Below, in pieces: positions 9,607 to 17,872 of a DNA stretch of 54,720 nt. Both the position numbers and the translations under genes were made by a program. The DNA comes from an uncultured Lachnospiraceae bacterium (GTDB lineage: Bacteria; Bacillota; Clostridia; Lachnospirales; Lachnospiraceae), in assembly GCA_947169235.1 (NCBI GenBank), contig CAMVOY010000009.1, forward strand, positions 1 to 54,720, in the 5' to 3' direction. Within the stretch, counting starts at the first letter, position 1, and each line of letters begins with the position of its first letter. The notes under the pieces were generated by a model. It was not told the origin of the DNA. It saw only the letters and a program-made list of their open reading frames with translations, and ran no database searches.

Positions 9607-11541
9607 TTATACATCGAGCACCGCGTATTTAGCCTCTTCCATTATGAACTCACGTCTCGGCGGTACATTTGATCCCATCAGTATATCCGTGATCTCATCC
9701 GCCTCGACAGTATCCGAGATAGACACCTGCGCGAGCACTCTCTGCTCCGGATCAAGCGTTGTCTCCCACAGTTGCTCATCATCCATCTCGCCGAGACCTT
9801 TGTATCGCTGAAGCTCTTTTATCTTTATGCCTTTTTTCCTGAACTTCTCAAGCTCGAAATCATTAAAAAGATACTCATTCACACGCTGTTTTTTCTTGCC
9901 GGAATTATCATCGTATGAAACCCTGTACAATGGCGGCAGTCCGCGATAGACCTTGCCCTGATAGATAAGCTCCGGCATAAATCTGTAGAAAAACGTCAGT
10001 AGAAGCGTCGATATATGTGCCCCGTCGACATCGGCATCGGTTAGTATTATTATCTTGTCATAGCGGAGCTTCGTGATATCGAACTCCTCTCCGATCCCGC
10101 AGCCAAAGGCTGATATCATGGTCTTTATTTCGTTATTTACAAGAATCTTCTCGAGCGGAGCTTTTTCCACGTTAAGGATCTTTCCGCGCAGTGGCAGCAC
10201 CGCCTGAGTCCTGCGGTTTCTCGCAGTCTTTACGGTACCACCCGCCGAATCTCCCTCGACGATATAGATCTCGCACTCTTCTGCTTTTTTGGATGAGCAC
10301 GCTGCGAGCTTCGACCTCGTATCGACATCGTTAAGCTGTTTCATAATATTCTTACGAGCCTTGTCGCCGGCGGTACGCGCCTTGAAAGACTTGTGGATAT
10401 TCTCGAGGATGCGCTTCAGGACCTCGACATTTTTATCGAAATACAGGACCGCCTTCTCGCCCATCACCTCGTCGACAGCCGTCTTTGCGTCGGTGTTTCC
10501 GAGTTTGTTTTTCGTCTGCGACTCGAACTGGGGATCCGGATGCTTGATCGATACGATGGCAACGATCCCGTTTCGGATGTCCTTACCGTCGAAGTTGTCG
10601 TCCTTTCCTTTCAGGAAACCGAGCTCTCTCGCGTACTGATTCATGATGCGCGTGAGTGCGGTCTTGAAGCCTGTCACAAGCGTTCCGCCATCCGCGAGGT
10701 TGATGCGGTTACAGTACGAGTTGATCTGCTCGGTGTACTCGCTCGTATACTGGAATGCTATCTCGACCTCGATGTCGCCGCTCTTGCCCTCGATGTAAAT
10801 GACGTCCGGATGGAGCTTCGGCACGTCACGATTTATGTACTTAACATAGCTCTGGATACCGAACTCCTCATAGAACTCAGCCTCCTCACCTGTCCTCTGA
10901 TCCTTAAAGTGGATCCTCAGACCCTTGTTAAGATATGCAATCTCCTTGAGCTTTTTGCGGATGGTATCAGCCTTAAACTCGACTGTCTCAAATATCTCAT
11001 CATCCGGATAAAAAGTCACCTTAGTTCCGGTATTATTCTTCAGGCAATGTCCGATCTCAGGGAGCTTGTTTCCTTTTTCAAGCTTTGTGACCGGCTTGCC
11101 ACCATTTTTATATTCATCGCGGTAGATGCGTCCGTCACGGCGCACCTCGACTGAAAGACTCTTTGAGAGGGCGTTTACGACTGACGCTCCGACTCCGTGC
11201 AGACCTCCGGAGACCTTGTAGACGTCGCTACTGAACTTACCTCCGGCGTGCAGGATCGTGTAGACCACGCGCACGGTAGGGATCTTCTGCGTTGGGTGGA
11301 TGTCCACCGGCACGCCTCGCCCGTTGTCCTCGATGATCACACCGCCGTCCTTAAGTAAAGTCAAGTGCAGCTCATCACAAAAACCTGCCAGGTGCTCGTC
11401 GATCCCGTTGTCAAGGATCTCCCAGATCATATGGTGGAGACCCCTCGCACCGGTACTTCCGATGTACATACCGGGACGTTTTCTCACGGCCTCGAGCCCC
11501 TCGAGGACGACTATGTCTTTTCCGCTGTATTCTTCGCTCAT
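9607..11541 (-). CDS. parE: Type IIA topoisomerase subunit B (ParE-like)
   Basis: The ATPase subunit, 644 residues. The GHKL ATPase shows EILDNGIDEH, DNGRGVPVD and GGLHGVGASVVNALS; the toprim domain shows EGDSAGG, PLRGKILNVEK and LTDADVDGAHI; the tail has QRYKGLGEMDDEQLWETT. The length has no room for the toprim insertion of enterobacterial GyrB. It ends 76 nt before the parC-like gene and has its own promoter at 11677-11705. ParE is preferred over GyrB only because its partner looks ParC-like. Confidence 0.87.
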   Translation of the reverse strand: MSEEYSGKDIVVLEGLEAVRKRPGMYIGSTGARGLHHMIWEILDNGIDEHLAGFCDELHLTLLKDGGVIIEDNGRGVPVDIHPTQKIPTVRVVYTILHAGGKFSSDVYKVSGGLHGVGASVVNALSKSLSVEVRRDGRIYRDEYKNGGKPVTKLEKGNKLPEIGHCLKNNTGTKVTFYPDDEIFETVEFKADTIRKKLKEIAYLNKGLRIHFKDQRTGEEAEFYEEFGIQSYVKYINRDVPKLHPDVIYIEGKSGDIEVEIAFQYTSEYTEQINSYCNRINLADGGTLVTGFKTALTRIMNQYARELGFLKGKDDNFDGKDIRNGIVAIVSIKHPDPQFESQTKNKLGNTDAKTAVDEVMGEKAVLYFDKNVEVLKRILENIHKSFKARTAGDKARKNIMKQLNDVDTRSKLAACSSKKAEECEIYIVEGDSAGGTVKTARNRRTQAVLPLRGKILNVEKAPLEKILVNNEIKTMISAFGCGIGEEFDITKLRYDKIIILTDADVDGAHISTLLLTFFYRFMPELIYQGKVYRGLPPLYRVSYDDNSGKKKQRVNEYLFNDFELEKFRKKGIKIKELQRYKGLGEMDDEQLWETTLDPEQRVLAQVSISDTVEADEITDILMGSNVPPRREFIMEEAKYAVLDV

Positions 11542-11676
11542 GGATTATCTTCCTTTCCACTTTTACATTCATGCATATGTGCTATCCGACGTCCGGCTTT
11601 CATGCTGTACGCTATCGAATCCCACCTGCTTTACCACCTTATATGGTATATCAGGCCACACGCACACACAGTATCT

Positions 11677-11705
11677 ATTCTATTCTATATTTTACCTTTA
11701 GTCAA
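11677..11705 (-). promoter_or_regulatory. Sigma-A promoter of parE-parC
   Basis: Minus strand TTGACT (11700-11705), 17 nt, TAGAAT (11677-11682). The leader to the parE start is about 130 nt and is otherwise unremarkable. Confidence 0.65.
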
Positions 11706-11744
11706 GCTTTTTCTATCGAGAGCCTCGAACTTTTGTTTGCCTGT

Positions 11745-12128
11745 TTACAGGATACTTATTTTCTGCTTGAGAGCCTCTTGGAGAACTTTAGATAAGCTGA
11801 TGTTCCTTTTTTCAGCTTCTTTTGCCATCCATGCCGGTATAGATAACATCTTTTTCACAGACCTTGTGTCACGTCTGTACTTATCAATATCAGTATGGAC
11901 ATAGGTGACTTCAACATCATTTTTATGTTTAATCTCAGTTATAACACTTGCTTCGGGCAACTCTTTTCCGTCCTCGATCAACGCAACCAGATATAAACCC
12001 AACGCTTCTGATGCAGCACCCATTAATTCCTCAAAAGTATCACCTACTGTCTGGCATCCCTCGAGATCCGGGAACTCAACCCAGTATCCATTCTCATTAT
12101 GTATCAATGCCGGATATACTTTAATCAT
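11745..12128 (-). CDS. hicB: HicB-type antitoxin
   Basis: HicB neutralises the RNase toxin HicA and represses the operon. The N-terminal half is the degenerate RNase-H-like HicB fold (MIKVYPALIHNENGYWVEF, DLEGCQTVGDTFEELM, EALGLYL). The C-terminal ~45 residues (RDTRSVKKMLSIPAWMAKEA through LSKVLQEALKQK) are a ribbon-helix-helix-like DNA-binding part. 127 residues. The start at 12128 has AAGGGGTG upstream; an in-frame GTG at 12146 lacks a good site. It follows hicA by 14 nt on the same strand. Confidence 0.88.
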   Translation of the reverse strand: MIKVYPALIHNENGYWVEFPDLEGCQTVGDTFEELMGAASEALGLYLVALIEDGKELPEASVITEIKHKNDVEVTYVHTDIDKYRRDTRSVKKMLSIPAWMAKEAEKRNISLSKVLQEALKQKISIL

Positions 12129-12142
12129 TATTATCACCCCTT

Positions 12143-12316
12143 TCACAGGCCTATTCTTTTTCTGATAGACTTTTCAAGTCCTTTATTCAAATCTTTATTA
12201 TGGCATGGAACCACTTCTGTTTTCCCGTCCTTTTTCATGATGTAATGACTTCCGTGGACTCTGTCCACTACCCAACCGTTTTTTATCATTAGTTTCACCA
12301 GTTCATTACCATACAT
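12143..12316 (-). CDS. hicA: HicA-type mRNA interferase toxin
   Basis: A 57-residue protein: MYGNELVKLMIKNGW, VVDRVHGSHYIMKKDG, KTEVVPCHNKDLNKGLEKS, then IRKRIGL. It shows the single double-stranded-RNA-binding-like fold of HicA, with the catalytic His in GSHY and the VVPCHNKDL strand-helix step. A strong GAGGAG site lies 7 nt before the ATG. HicA cleaves mRNA when free of HicB. It is upstream of hicB on the same strand, the usual order, and has a near-consensus promoter. Confidence 0.9.
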   Translation of the reverse strand: MYGNELVKLMIKNGWVVDRVHGSHYIMKKDGKTEVVPCHNKDLNKGLEKSIRKRIGL

Positions 12317-12329
12317 TTAGTTCCTCCTC

Positions 12330-12358
12330 ATTATACTATATAATTTATGTATTTGCAA
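12330..12358 (-). promoter_or_regulatory. hicAB promoter
   Basis: Minus strand TTGCAA (12353-12358), 17 nt, TATAAT (12330-12335), with a transcript start expected a few bases before the hicA ribosome site. Strong toxin-antitoxin promoters are usually repressed by the antitoxin. No clear operator dyad was seen. Confidence 0.75.
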
Positions 12359-12443
12359 GCTATTTTTATATATTATATATATCCATCATGCTCCTCCCTC
12401 ATCTTTTTTCGAGAGCGTTATCCGTCCTACCGCCAATAAACTG

Positions 12444-12472
12444 TTGACTTTTCCCCTAAAATCCGTTAAAAT
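12444..12472 (+). promoter_or_regulatory. lysA promoter
   Basis: TTGACT (12444-12449), 17 nt, TAAAAT (12467-12472). The ~60-nt leader contains one small hairpin (GCAGAT-GTTTT-ATCTGC, 12481-12497). It is too short for a lysine riboswitch. Confidence 0.65.
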
Positions 12473-12534
12473 TGACAATCGCAGATGTTTTATCTGCTCA
12501 CTTATATACTGATTAAAAAATGAGGAGTACCCAT

Positions 12535-13809
12535 ATGAAAAAACCAACTATATTATCAAAAGAACAGGTTCAGGAAATCGAAAAAACATACCCGACCCCA
12601 TTTCATATTTACGATGAAAAAGGCATCCGCGAGAATGCGCGCGCAATGAAAAGAGCGTTCTCCTGGAATCCGGGATTCCGCGAGTATTTCGCCGTCAAGG
12701 CAAATGCCAACCCCTTCATCCTTAATATATTAAAGGAGGAAGGCTGCGGCGTCGACTGTTCATCACTCACCGAGCTCATGCTCTCTGAGGCAGTCGGTTT
12801 CAAAGGCTCCGACATCATGTTTTCATCGAACGTGACGCCCGTCGAGGAATATCAAAAAGCCTATGATCTCGGCGCATACATCAATCTTGATGATGTCACA
12901 CATGTTGATTTCCTTCGCAAAAATGTCGGCGTTCCCGAATCCATCTTCTGCCGCTACAATCCGGGCGGTGTGTTCGAGATGAGTAACGGAGTCATGGATA
13001 ATCCGGGCGACGCTAAATACGGCATGACGAAGGAGCAGATGATCGACGCATTCAATGAGCTGAAGGTTCGCGGCGCAAAAAGATTCGGTATCCATTCGTT
13101 CCTTGCAAGTAACACCGTAACAAACGAATACTATCCGAAGCTCGCCGGCATACTTTTTGAGCTCGCAGTAGAGTTGAAAGAAAAGACCGGTGTTGAGATC
13201 TCATATATCAACCTTTCCGGCGGTGTGGGCGTAGCCTATGATCCGAAGGATGAGCCAAACGACATCATGGTTATCGGCGAAGGTGTACACAAAAAGTTTG
13301 ATGAGATATTAGTTCCTGCAGGTCTCGGCGATGTATCTATATTCACCGAACTTGGTCGTTTCATGCTCGCTCCGTACGGACAGCTCGTGACCAAGTGCAT
13401 TCATCAGAAGCACATATACAAAGAATACGTAGGACTCAACACCTGCGCGGTTGACCTGATGCGTCCGGCTATGTACGGAGCTTACCATCACATCACCGTC
13501 CTCGGCAAGGAGGATGCACCTTGTGATCACACCTACGACGTGACCGGATCCCTCTGCGAGAACAATGACAAGTTCGCCATTGACCGTCCTCTTCCCGAGA
13601 TTGAGATCGGTGACTATATCGTGATCCACGACACCGGCGGACACGGCTATTCGATGGGATATAACTACAACGGAAAACTCAAATCACCTGAGCTTCTTTT
13701 GAAGGAAGACGGTTCGGTCGAGATGATCCGAAGGAAAGAAACGCCGAGAGATTACTTCTCGACTTTCGATTTTTCGAGATACTATGACAGAATCAAATTT
13801 GATGACTAA
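12535..13809 (+). CDS. lysA: Diaminopimelate decarboxylase-like enzyme (LysA)
   Basis: A PLP-dependent fold-III decarboxylase that turns meso-diaminopimelate into lysine. 424 residues. The PLP lysine is in YFAVKANANP (about residue 55). Substrate and PLP sites include GIHSFLASNT, INLSGGVGVAYDP, FTELGRFMLAPYG and TGSLCENNDKFA; the last is the CESxD-type region that binds the substrate amine. The start at 12535 has TGAGGAG 7 nt upstream. It is a single gene, ending at a strong terminator shared with the convergent gene. A relative such as carboxynorspermidine decarboxylase cannot be fully excluded. Confidence 0.82.
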   Translation: MKKPTILSKEQVQEIEKTYPTPFHIYDEKGIRENARAMKRAFSWNPGFREYFAVKANANPFILNILKEEGCGVDCSSLTELMLSEAVGFKGSDIMFSSNVTPVEEYQKAYDLGAYINLDDVTHVDFLRKNVGVPESIFCRYNPGGVFEMSNGVMDNPGDAKYGMTKEQMIDAFNELKVRGAKRFGIHSFLASNTVTNEYYPKLAGILFELAVELKEKTGVEISYINLSGGVGVAYDPKDEPNDIMVIGEGVHKKFDEILVPAGLGDVSIFTELGRFMLAPYGQLVTKCIHQKHIYKEYVGLNTCAVDLMRPAMYGAYHHITVLGKEDAPCDHTYDVTGSLCENNDKFAIDRPLPEIEIGDYIVIHDTGGHGYSMGYNYNGKLKSPELLLKEDGSVEMIRRKETPRDYFSTFDFSRYYDRIKFDD

Positions 13810-13825
13810 CGCTCTTAAACTAAAC

Positions 13826-13905
13826 AAGGGATGTGATTTTAATCTCTCCGCATGGCGCTCCACTCGCGTCATGCGGAGATTAAATTACACCCCTTATTTT
13901 TTATA
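13826..13905. terminator. Bidirectional terminator between lysA and the secreted protein gene
   Basis: A long imperfect inverted repeat: AAGGG..ATGTGATTTTAATC (from 13826) and CTCCGCATG pair with CATGCGGAGATTAAA and ..CACCCCTT (to 13896). The plus side then runs into TATTTTTTAT. It lies between two convergent genes and can serve both. Confidence 0.88.
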
Positions 13906-13916
13906 ATTATTTACTA

Positions 13917-15644
13917 TCAAATCTTCTTGCGTTTGGACCACTTGCCATATACGGTCTGTCCCTTTACTTTGCGGTAGGCACGTATCCTGAAGTAGTATGT
14001 TCTGCCTCCCATCAGTCCCTTGACTGTCATCTTCAGTTTCTTGAACTTCTTTGATCTTGCACCCTTCCAACTTTTCTTGTTTGTTGTGTACTGAATCTGA
14101 TAGCCGGTCGGTTTTTTCTTGGTGACCTTTAGAACCTTGACGGTAAATGTCGAGCCAACCCGCGATACATAGGTTGTCTTTACTTTCGACGGCCTGTCTG
14201 CTGATGAGATCTTTGATATATCGGAAACTATTTTTTCTATCACAATCGGCGGTTCGAGTTCAGGTTCCTCAACCAAGGATGCTGCAGGACCTGTGGCCGC
14301 ATCCGGAGATCCTGTCGGAAGCGGTGTTCCTGTCGCGCTAGGTGAGCCAGTCGGCTTGGGTGAAGCTGATGTTCCCGGAGCCGCTGATGCATATGGAGCT
14401 GCTGACGGAGCCGGCTGGTTCCCGGAGCCGCTTCCTCCGGCACCCGAGCCTCCACCTGATCCGCTGCCTGTTCCGCTTCCTCCGGCTCCTGAGCCTCCAC
14501 CTGATCCACTGCCCGTTCCGCTACCCGTCCCGGAATCACTACCGCTGCCTGCATCCGTGCCTGTTCCCGAACCGCTTCCTCCGGTTCCTGTTCCACTTCC
14601 ACCGGCACTCGTGCCTCCGCCTGCGCCACTACCGGATCCACTTCCACCGCTTCCGGTACCACTTCCCGAACCGCTTCCTCCGGTTCCGGCGCCACTTCCT
14701 GTTCCACTTCCGCCTGCACCGCTTCCACCATCAATGACCGTCACGCGACCCTTGCCCGTAAACGTCTTTTTCACATAGTCAACATTCCACGTCGGTGAGA
14801 ATACCACATCATATGTATGCGTCCCCACCTCCGGAACAGTACTCCCATCGGCGAAGCTCCATGCGCCATCAACCTCTGTGCTCCACTTGACCGCGTCACC
14901 GGTCAGGCTCGCATTTCCGATCGCCTGACCACTGTTGATGGTCACATCCACCGCGTACTCGCCTGACTGCGTCACGGTATAGTCCTTTCTGATGAAATAA
15001 TCCGGATTACCGATCATCTGAAGCCCGCTCCCCACAATATGTGACAAGGACGACCTGATATCAAAAATACCATACAGCACTCCGTCATATCTGCTCTCAT
15101 ACTCCAATGCCTCAAATCTCACTCCGGGCTCACAATTAATGTCAGCGCCTCTGAACCTGGCCGTGTTTCTGGCCGGAGAGATAATGGTAGTCCCTGCCTT
15201 TAATGACCTGTTACTCACCGTATCAGGGATCGTTATGTATTCACCCGTCGGAACGATCATGATGAAGGCTTTCGCTCCGAACTCATTAGAAAAATCATAA
15301 ACCTCGTCAACACTTGATGTATATCTCTTCTCATGTCCGCCCTCGTTATGAGCGACATTGCTTCCCCAAACCTTGTTATGGTCAATCATCAGCGCAAACG
15401 TGTGCTGGATACTCCCCGTGCTCCCGTCCGGCCTGGTTCCCATATAGCTGTTCGCAGCATGACCATACGTCTCAAATCTGTTCTGTTCTTCCGCAGAAAC
15501 TCCCTCATTCGTCCATGAAAAATGCAACTCTGAATCATATCCTTCATACGCCTTTACGACACCCTGCGGAAGCACCGTAGAAAAAGCGAACGCCATCCCG
15601 AGTCCCCATGCCATAATTTTTCTTCTGATCCTACTATTAATCAT
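13917..15644 (-). CDS. Secreted protein with Gly/Ser/Thr linker and fibronectin III-like C-terminus
   Basis: No function recognised for the whole. Residues 1-32 form a signal peptide (RIRRKIMAWGLGMAFAF core, VVKA cleavage). Residues ~33-285 are a globular part with a bacterial Ig/PKD-like end (VGTHTYDVVFSPTWNVDYV). Residues ~300-400 are almost pure Gly/Ser/Thr, then a Pro/Ser/Ala/Thr stretch, then a Lys-rich fibronectin III-like domain (YQIQYTTNKKSW, TYYFRIRAYRKVKGQ). No LPXTG or other sorting signal is seen, so it is probably released or held by charge. Its linker is highly repetitive in DNA. The leader (15660-15885) is strongly structured. It may act as an adhesin or matrix protein. Confidence 0.8.
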   Translation of the reverse strand: MINSRIRRKIMAWGLGMAFAFSTVLPQGVVKAYEGYDSELHFSWTNEGVSAEEQNRFETYGHAANSYMGTRPDGSTGSIQHTFALMIDHNKVWGSNVAHNEGGHEKRYTSSVDEVYDFSNEFGAKAFIMIVPTGEYITIPDTVSNRSLKAGTTIISPARNTARFRGADINCEPGVRFEALEYESRYDGVLYGIFDIRSSLSHIVGSGLQMIGNPDYFIRKDYTVTQSGEYAVDVTINSGQAIGNASLTGDAVKWSTEVDGAWSFADGSTVPEVGTHTYDVVFSPTWNVDYVKKTFTGKGRVTVIDGGSGAGGSGTGSGAGTGGSGSGSGTGSGGSGSGSGAGGGTSAGGSGTGTGGSGSGTGTDAGSGSDSGTGSGTGSGSGGGSGAGGSGTGSGSGGGSGAGGSGSGNQPAPSAAPYASAAPGTSASPKPTGSPSATGTPLPTGSPDAATGPAASLVEEPELEPPIVIEKIVSDISKISSADRPSKVKTTYVSRVGSTFTVKVLKVTKKKPTGYQIQYTTNKKSWKGARSKKFKKLKMTVKGLMGGRTYYFRIRAYRKVKGQTVYGKWSKRKKI

Positions 15645-15659
15645 ATAATTCCTCCATTC

Positions 15660-15885
15660 TGTTCAAAAATTACAAAATTCGTACAAAAATAACACGTTCC
15701 GCATCATCGGAACATCCTTATATATTTCTTTAATTTGTGAAAAATCAGCAGACAAACTGCCATGACGCCCGCCGGACAACGATCGTCCTCCGGTGTGCAA
15801 GACCTTATGAAACCGCCTGAAAACAACGGTTTTTCTTAACAACATGGTGTACAACCCTCAAGACAGGTCACACGATGTTGTATCC
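15660..15885 (-). other. Structured 5' leader of the secreted protein gene
   Basis: No convincing gene lies between 15645 and 15930. On the minus strand, in order: an 11-of-12-bp hairpin ACAACATcGTGT/ACACcATGTTGT (15870-15881 with 15839-15850), a stem AACCG..CGGTT, a CCGGA..TCCGG stem, a CAG..CTG stem, and a hairpin GTTCCG..CGGAAC followed by a T-rich tract about 50 nt before the start codon. The order suggests a regulatory leader with a terminator-like last stem. I could not match it to a known riboswitch. Confidence 0.45.
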
Positions 15886-15937
15886 TTCGAAGGAACTTAA
15901 TCATAACACATGAAAAACCCGATGTCAATACATAAGT

Positions 15938-15965
15938 AAAAAAAAGATGCCCACGCGGACATCTT
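15938..15965 (-). terminator. Terminator after hypA
   Basis: On the minus strand AAGATG-N10-CATCTT is followed by a run of T (15938-15945), 23 nt past the hypA stop. Confidence 0.88.
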
Positions 15966-15987
15966 AATCAAAAACGTTAACTTATCA

Positions 15988-16341
15988 TCACTGATCATCC
16001 TGTATCTCGATCCGTTCGAGCACCACATCACGCCCGGCGACAACACGCCCGTTTCCATCGCCGCAGGCGGGACACAGATATCTGTTTTCCCTGCAGGGAT
16101 GATACTCGCTTCCACAGCCTCCGCAGATGACCTTCACCGGCACCATCTCAACCTCTAACTCAGACCCTTCAAGGATCGTCCCCTTCACTGCCTGCGGATA
16201 GTACTTGTGAAGATACTCAGGCAGCACATCCGTCATCTCACCGACCGACACGCACACCTTACTGACAAGTGTCGCTTTGTTTTCCTGCGCGCACTCAATC
16301 GCCTGATTCACAAATCTGACCACATAACTCATCTCATGCAT
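15988..16341 (-). CDS. hypA: HypA-type nickel metallochaperone
   Basis: HypA passes nickel to [NiFe]-hydrogenase (or urease) maturation, normally with the GTPase HypB. 117 residues. The N-terminal MHEMSYV carries the nickel-binding His2; the zinc loop is CGGCG (about residue 73) with CPACG (about residue 91). The fold and length are normal. No hypB, hydrogenase or urease gene is nearby, so it is an orphan here and its client cannot be told. The ribosome site is weak (GAGGGG about 11 nt upstream), and the start codon overlaps the edge of an intergenic repeat. Confidence 0.85.
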   Translation of the reverse strand: MHEMSYVVRFVNQAIECAQENKATLVSKVCVSVGEMTDVLPEYLHKYYPQAVKGTILEGSELEVEMVPVKVICGGCGSEYHPCRENRYLCPACGDGNGRVVAGRDVVLERIEIQDDQ

Positions 16342-16418
16342 ATTGATCGAATCCCCTCATGGAAAAACATATGCTACGTTTTCGAAAAAAGCGCAAGCGT
16401 GCCCTCACACATATGCAT
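16336..16418 (+). repeat. Partial copy of the structured intergenic element (copy 1)
   Basis: The gap between hypA and serS ends in a conserved stretch: GCTACG (16373-16378), then AAGCGCAAGCGTGCCCTCAC (16389-16408). This also occurs at 28073-28092 and, with changes, at 31360-31379. ATGCATAT (16336-16343) and ATATGCAT (16411-16418) close it. The 5' inner stem of the full copies is missing, so it looks like a deletion derivative. Confidence 0.65.
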
Positions 16419-16442
16419 TTAAACGGCTTATATTTGGTTCCA

Positions 16443-17720
16443 TCAACCAATCCTTGTTTTTCCACCCATATACGGCTGAAGAACCTCAGGAATGTTGACG
16501 CTCAGATCCTCATTCAGGTTATTCTCAAGAAACGCGATAAGCATTCTCGGTGGCGCAACTACGGTATTATTCAGTGTATGCGCAAAATACTTTCCATCCT
16601 TACCTTTTACGCGGATGCCGAGACGTCTCGCCTGCGCATCCGAAAGGTTTGAACAGGAACCAACTTCGAAATATTTTTTCTGACGCGGAGACCAAGCCTC
16701 CACATCGACAGACTTGATCTTCAGATCAGCAAGGTCACCCGAGCAGCACTCGAGAGTACGAACCGGAATATCAAGCGAACGGAAAAGATCAACGGTGTTC
16801 TGCCACAGCTTGTCAAACCACATCGGGCTCTCCTCAGGCTTGCAGACAACGATCATCTCCTGCTTTTCAAACTGGTGGATACGATAAACACCACGCTCCT
16901 CTATACCGTGAGCTCCTTTTTCCTTGCGGAAACACGGAGAGTAGCTCGTCAGGGTCTTCGGAAGCTCCTCCTCAGGTATGATCTTATCGATAAACTTACC
17001 GATCATCGAGTGCTCACTCGTTCCGATCAGATAGAGATCCTCACCTTCGATCTTGTACATCATGGCGTCCATCTCCTCGAAGGACATAACGCCCGTAACC
17101 ACGTTCGAACGGATCATGAAAGGCGGTACACAGTATGTGAATCCGCGATCGATCATAAAATCTCTCGCATAAGAAATAACCGCCGAGTGAAGTCTCGCGA
17201 TATCACCCATAAGGTAATAGAATCCGTTTCCTGCCACATCTCTGGCTGCATCGAGATCGATTCCGTTGTGCTTCTCCATGATCTCGGTGTGATACGGGAT
17301 CTCAAAATCGGGAACAACAGGCTCTCCGTATCTCTCAACTTCGACGTTTTCCGAGTCATCTTTACCGATCGGTACGCTCGGATCGATGATATTCGGGATC
17401 ACCATCATCCTCTTTTTAACCTCTTCGGCAAGTGTGACTTCCTGCTCTTCAAGCGCCTTGAGCTCCTCAGCCTGAGCTGTCACTTCAGCCTTTACCTGCT
17501 CAGCCTCGTCACGCTTACCCTGCGCCATCAGAGCACCAATCTCCTTGGATTTTTTATTTCTCGCGTTACGTATATCATCAGCCTTCTGCTGCACATCTCT
17601 TCTCTTCTTATCGAACTCGATAACCTCATCCACGAGCGGCAGCTTCTTGTCCTGAAACTTTTTCTTGATATTCTCCTTAACTACGTCAGGATTCTCACGC
17701 ACAAATTTAATGTCCAACAT
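16443..17720 (-). CDS. serS: Seryl-tRNA synthetase
   Basis: Class II synthetase charging tRNA-Ser (and tRNA-Sec). 425 residues, the usual size. The N-terminal two-helix coiled coil (about 30-100, KKRRDVQQKADDIRNARNKK) grips the long variable arm of tRNA-Ser. The core has FRKEKGAHGIEERGVYRIHQF (motif 2, in part), the serine pocket TSEHSM, and GKTRIG-type end residues. The start at 17720 follows AAGGAG. A promoter is at 17770-17798. There is no room for a T-box, so transcription is probably not tRNA-controlled. Confidence 0.96.
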   Translation of the reverse strand: MLDIKFVRENPDVVKENIKKKFQDKKLPLVDEVIEFDKKRRDVQQKADDIRNARNKKSKEIGALMAQGKRDEAEQVKAEVTAQAEELKALEEQEVTLAEEVKKRMMVIPNIIDPSVPIGKDDSENVEVERYGEPVVPDFEIPYHTEIMEKHNGIDLDAARDVAGNGFYYLMGDIARLHSAVISYARDFMIDRGFTYCVPPFMIRSNVVTGVMSFEEMDAMMYKIEGEDLYLIGTSEHSMIGKFIDKIIPEEELPKTLTSYSPCFRKEKGAHGIEERGVYRIHQFEKQEMIVVCKPEESPMWFDKLWQNTVDLFRSLDIPVRTLECCSGDLADLKIKSVDVEAWSPRQKKYFEVGSCSNLSDAQARRLGIRVKGKDGKYFAHTLNNTVVAPPRMLIAFLENNLNEDLSVNIPEVLQPYMGGKTRIG

Positions 17721-17769
17721 TGTCTCATATCTCCTTATTATTAATAATACTAATAGAATAACAAACTAT

Positions 17770-17798
17770 ATGATATCACATAAAAAACAATTTATCAA
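17770..17798 (-). promoter_or_regulatory. serS promoter
   Basis: Minus strand TTGATA (17793-17798), 17 nt, TATCAT (17770-17775), about 50 nt before the serS start. Confidence 0.6.
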
Positions 17799-17813
17799 CA
17801 ACAGATTTCAGAT

Positions 17814-17855
17814 AGGGCCCCGAACGGACAGCTAAAGCTGCCCGACCGGGGCCCC
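17814..17855 (-). terminator. GC-rich hairpin after the HAAS-DUF4097 gene
   Basis: GGGCCCCG..CGGGGCCC enclosing GGACAGCT-AAA-GCTGCCC, 18 nt past the stop. A very stable stem, but without a T-run directly after it, so termination may be partial. Confidence 0.6.
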
Positions 17856-17872
17856 ACATCAAATTCTTATTC

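Noticed and set aside
11542-11744. Gene between hicB and parE
   Set aside because: Only promoter and leader sequence; open frames there have no start site or likeness.
12473-12534. Lysine riboswitch before lysA
   Set aside because: The promoter leaves only about 60 nt of leader with one small stem.
14240-14778. Long Pro/Val/Ala-rich or Glu/Val-rich frames
   Set aside because: They are other-frame readings of the Gly/Ser/Thr repeat tract of the secreted protein gene.
15663-15854. Possible 63-residue protein (minus strand)
   Set aside because: No good start site; it covers the structured leader and is better explained as untranslated.
17721-17872. T-box leader before serS (also looked for before aspS, hisS and proS)
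   Set aside because: The gaps are too short or lack the T-box and specifier layout.
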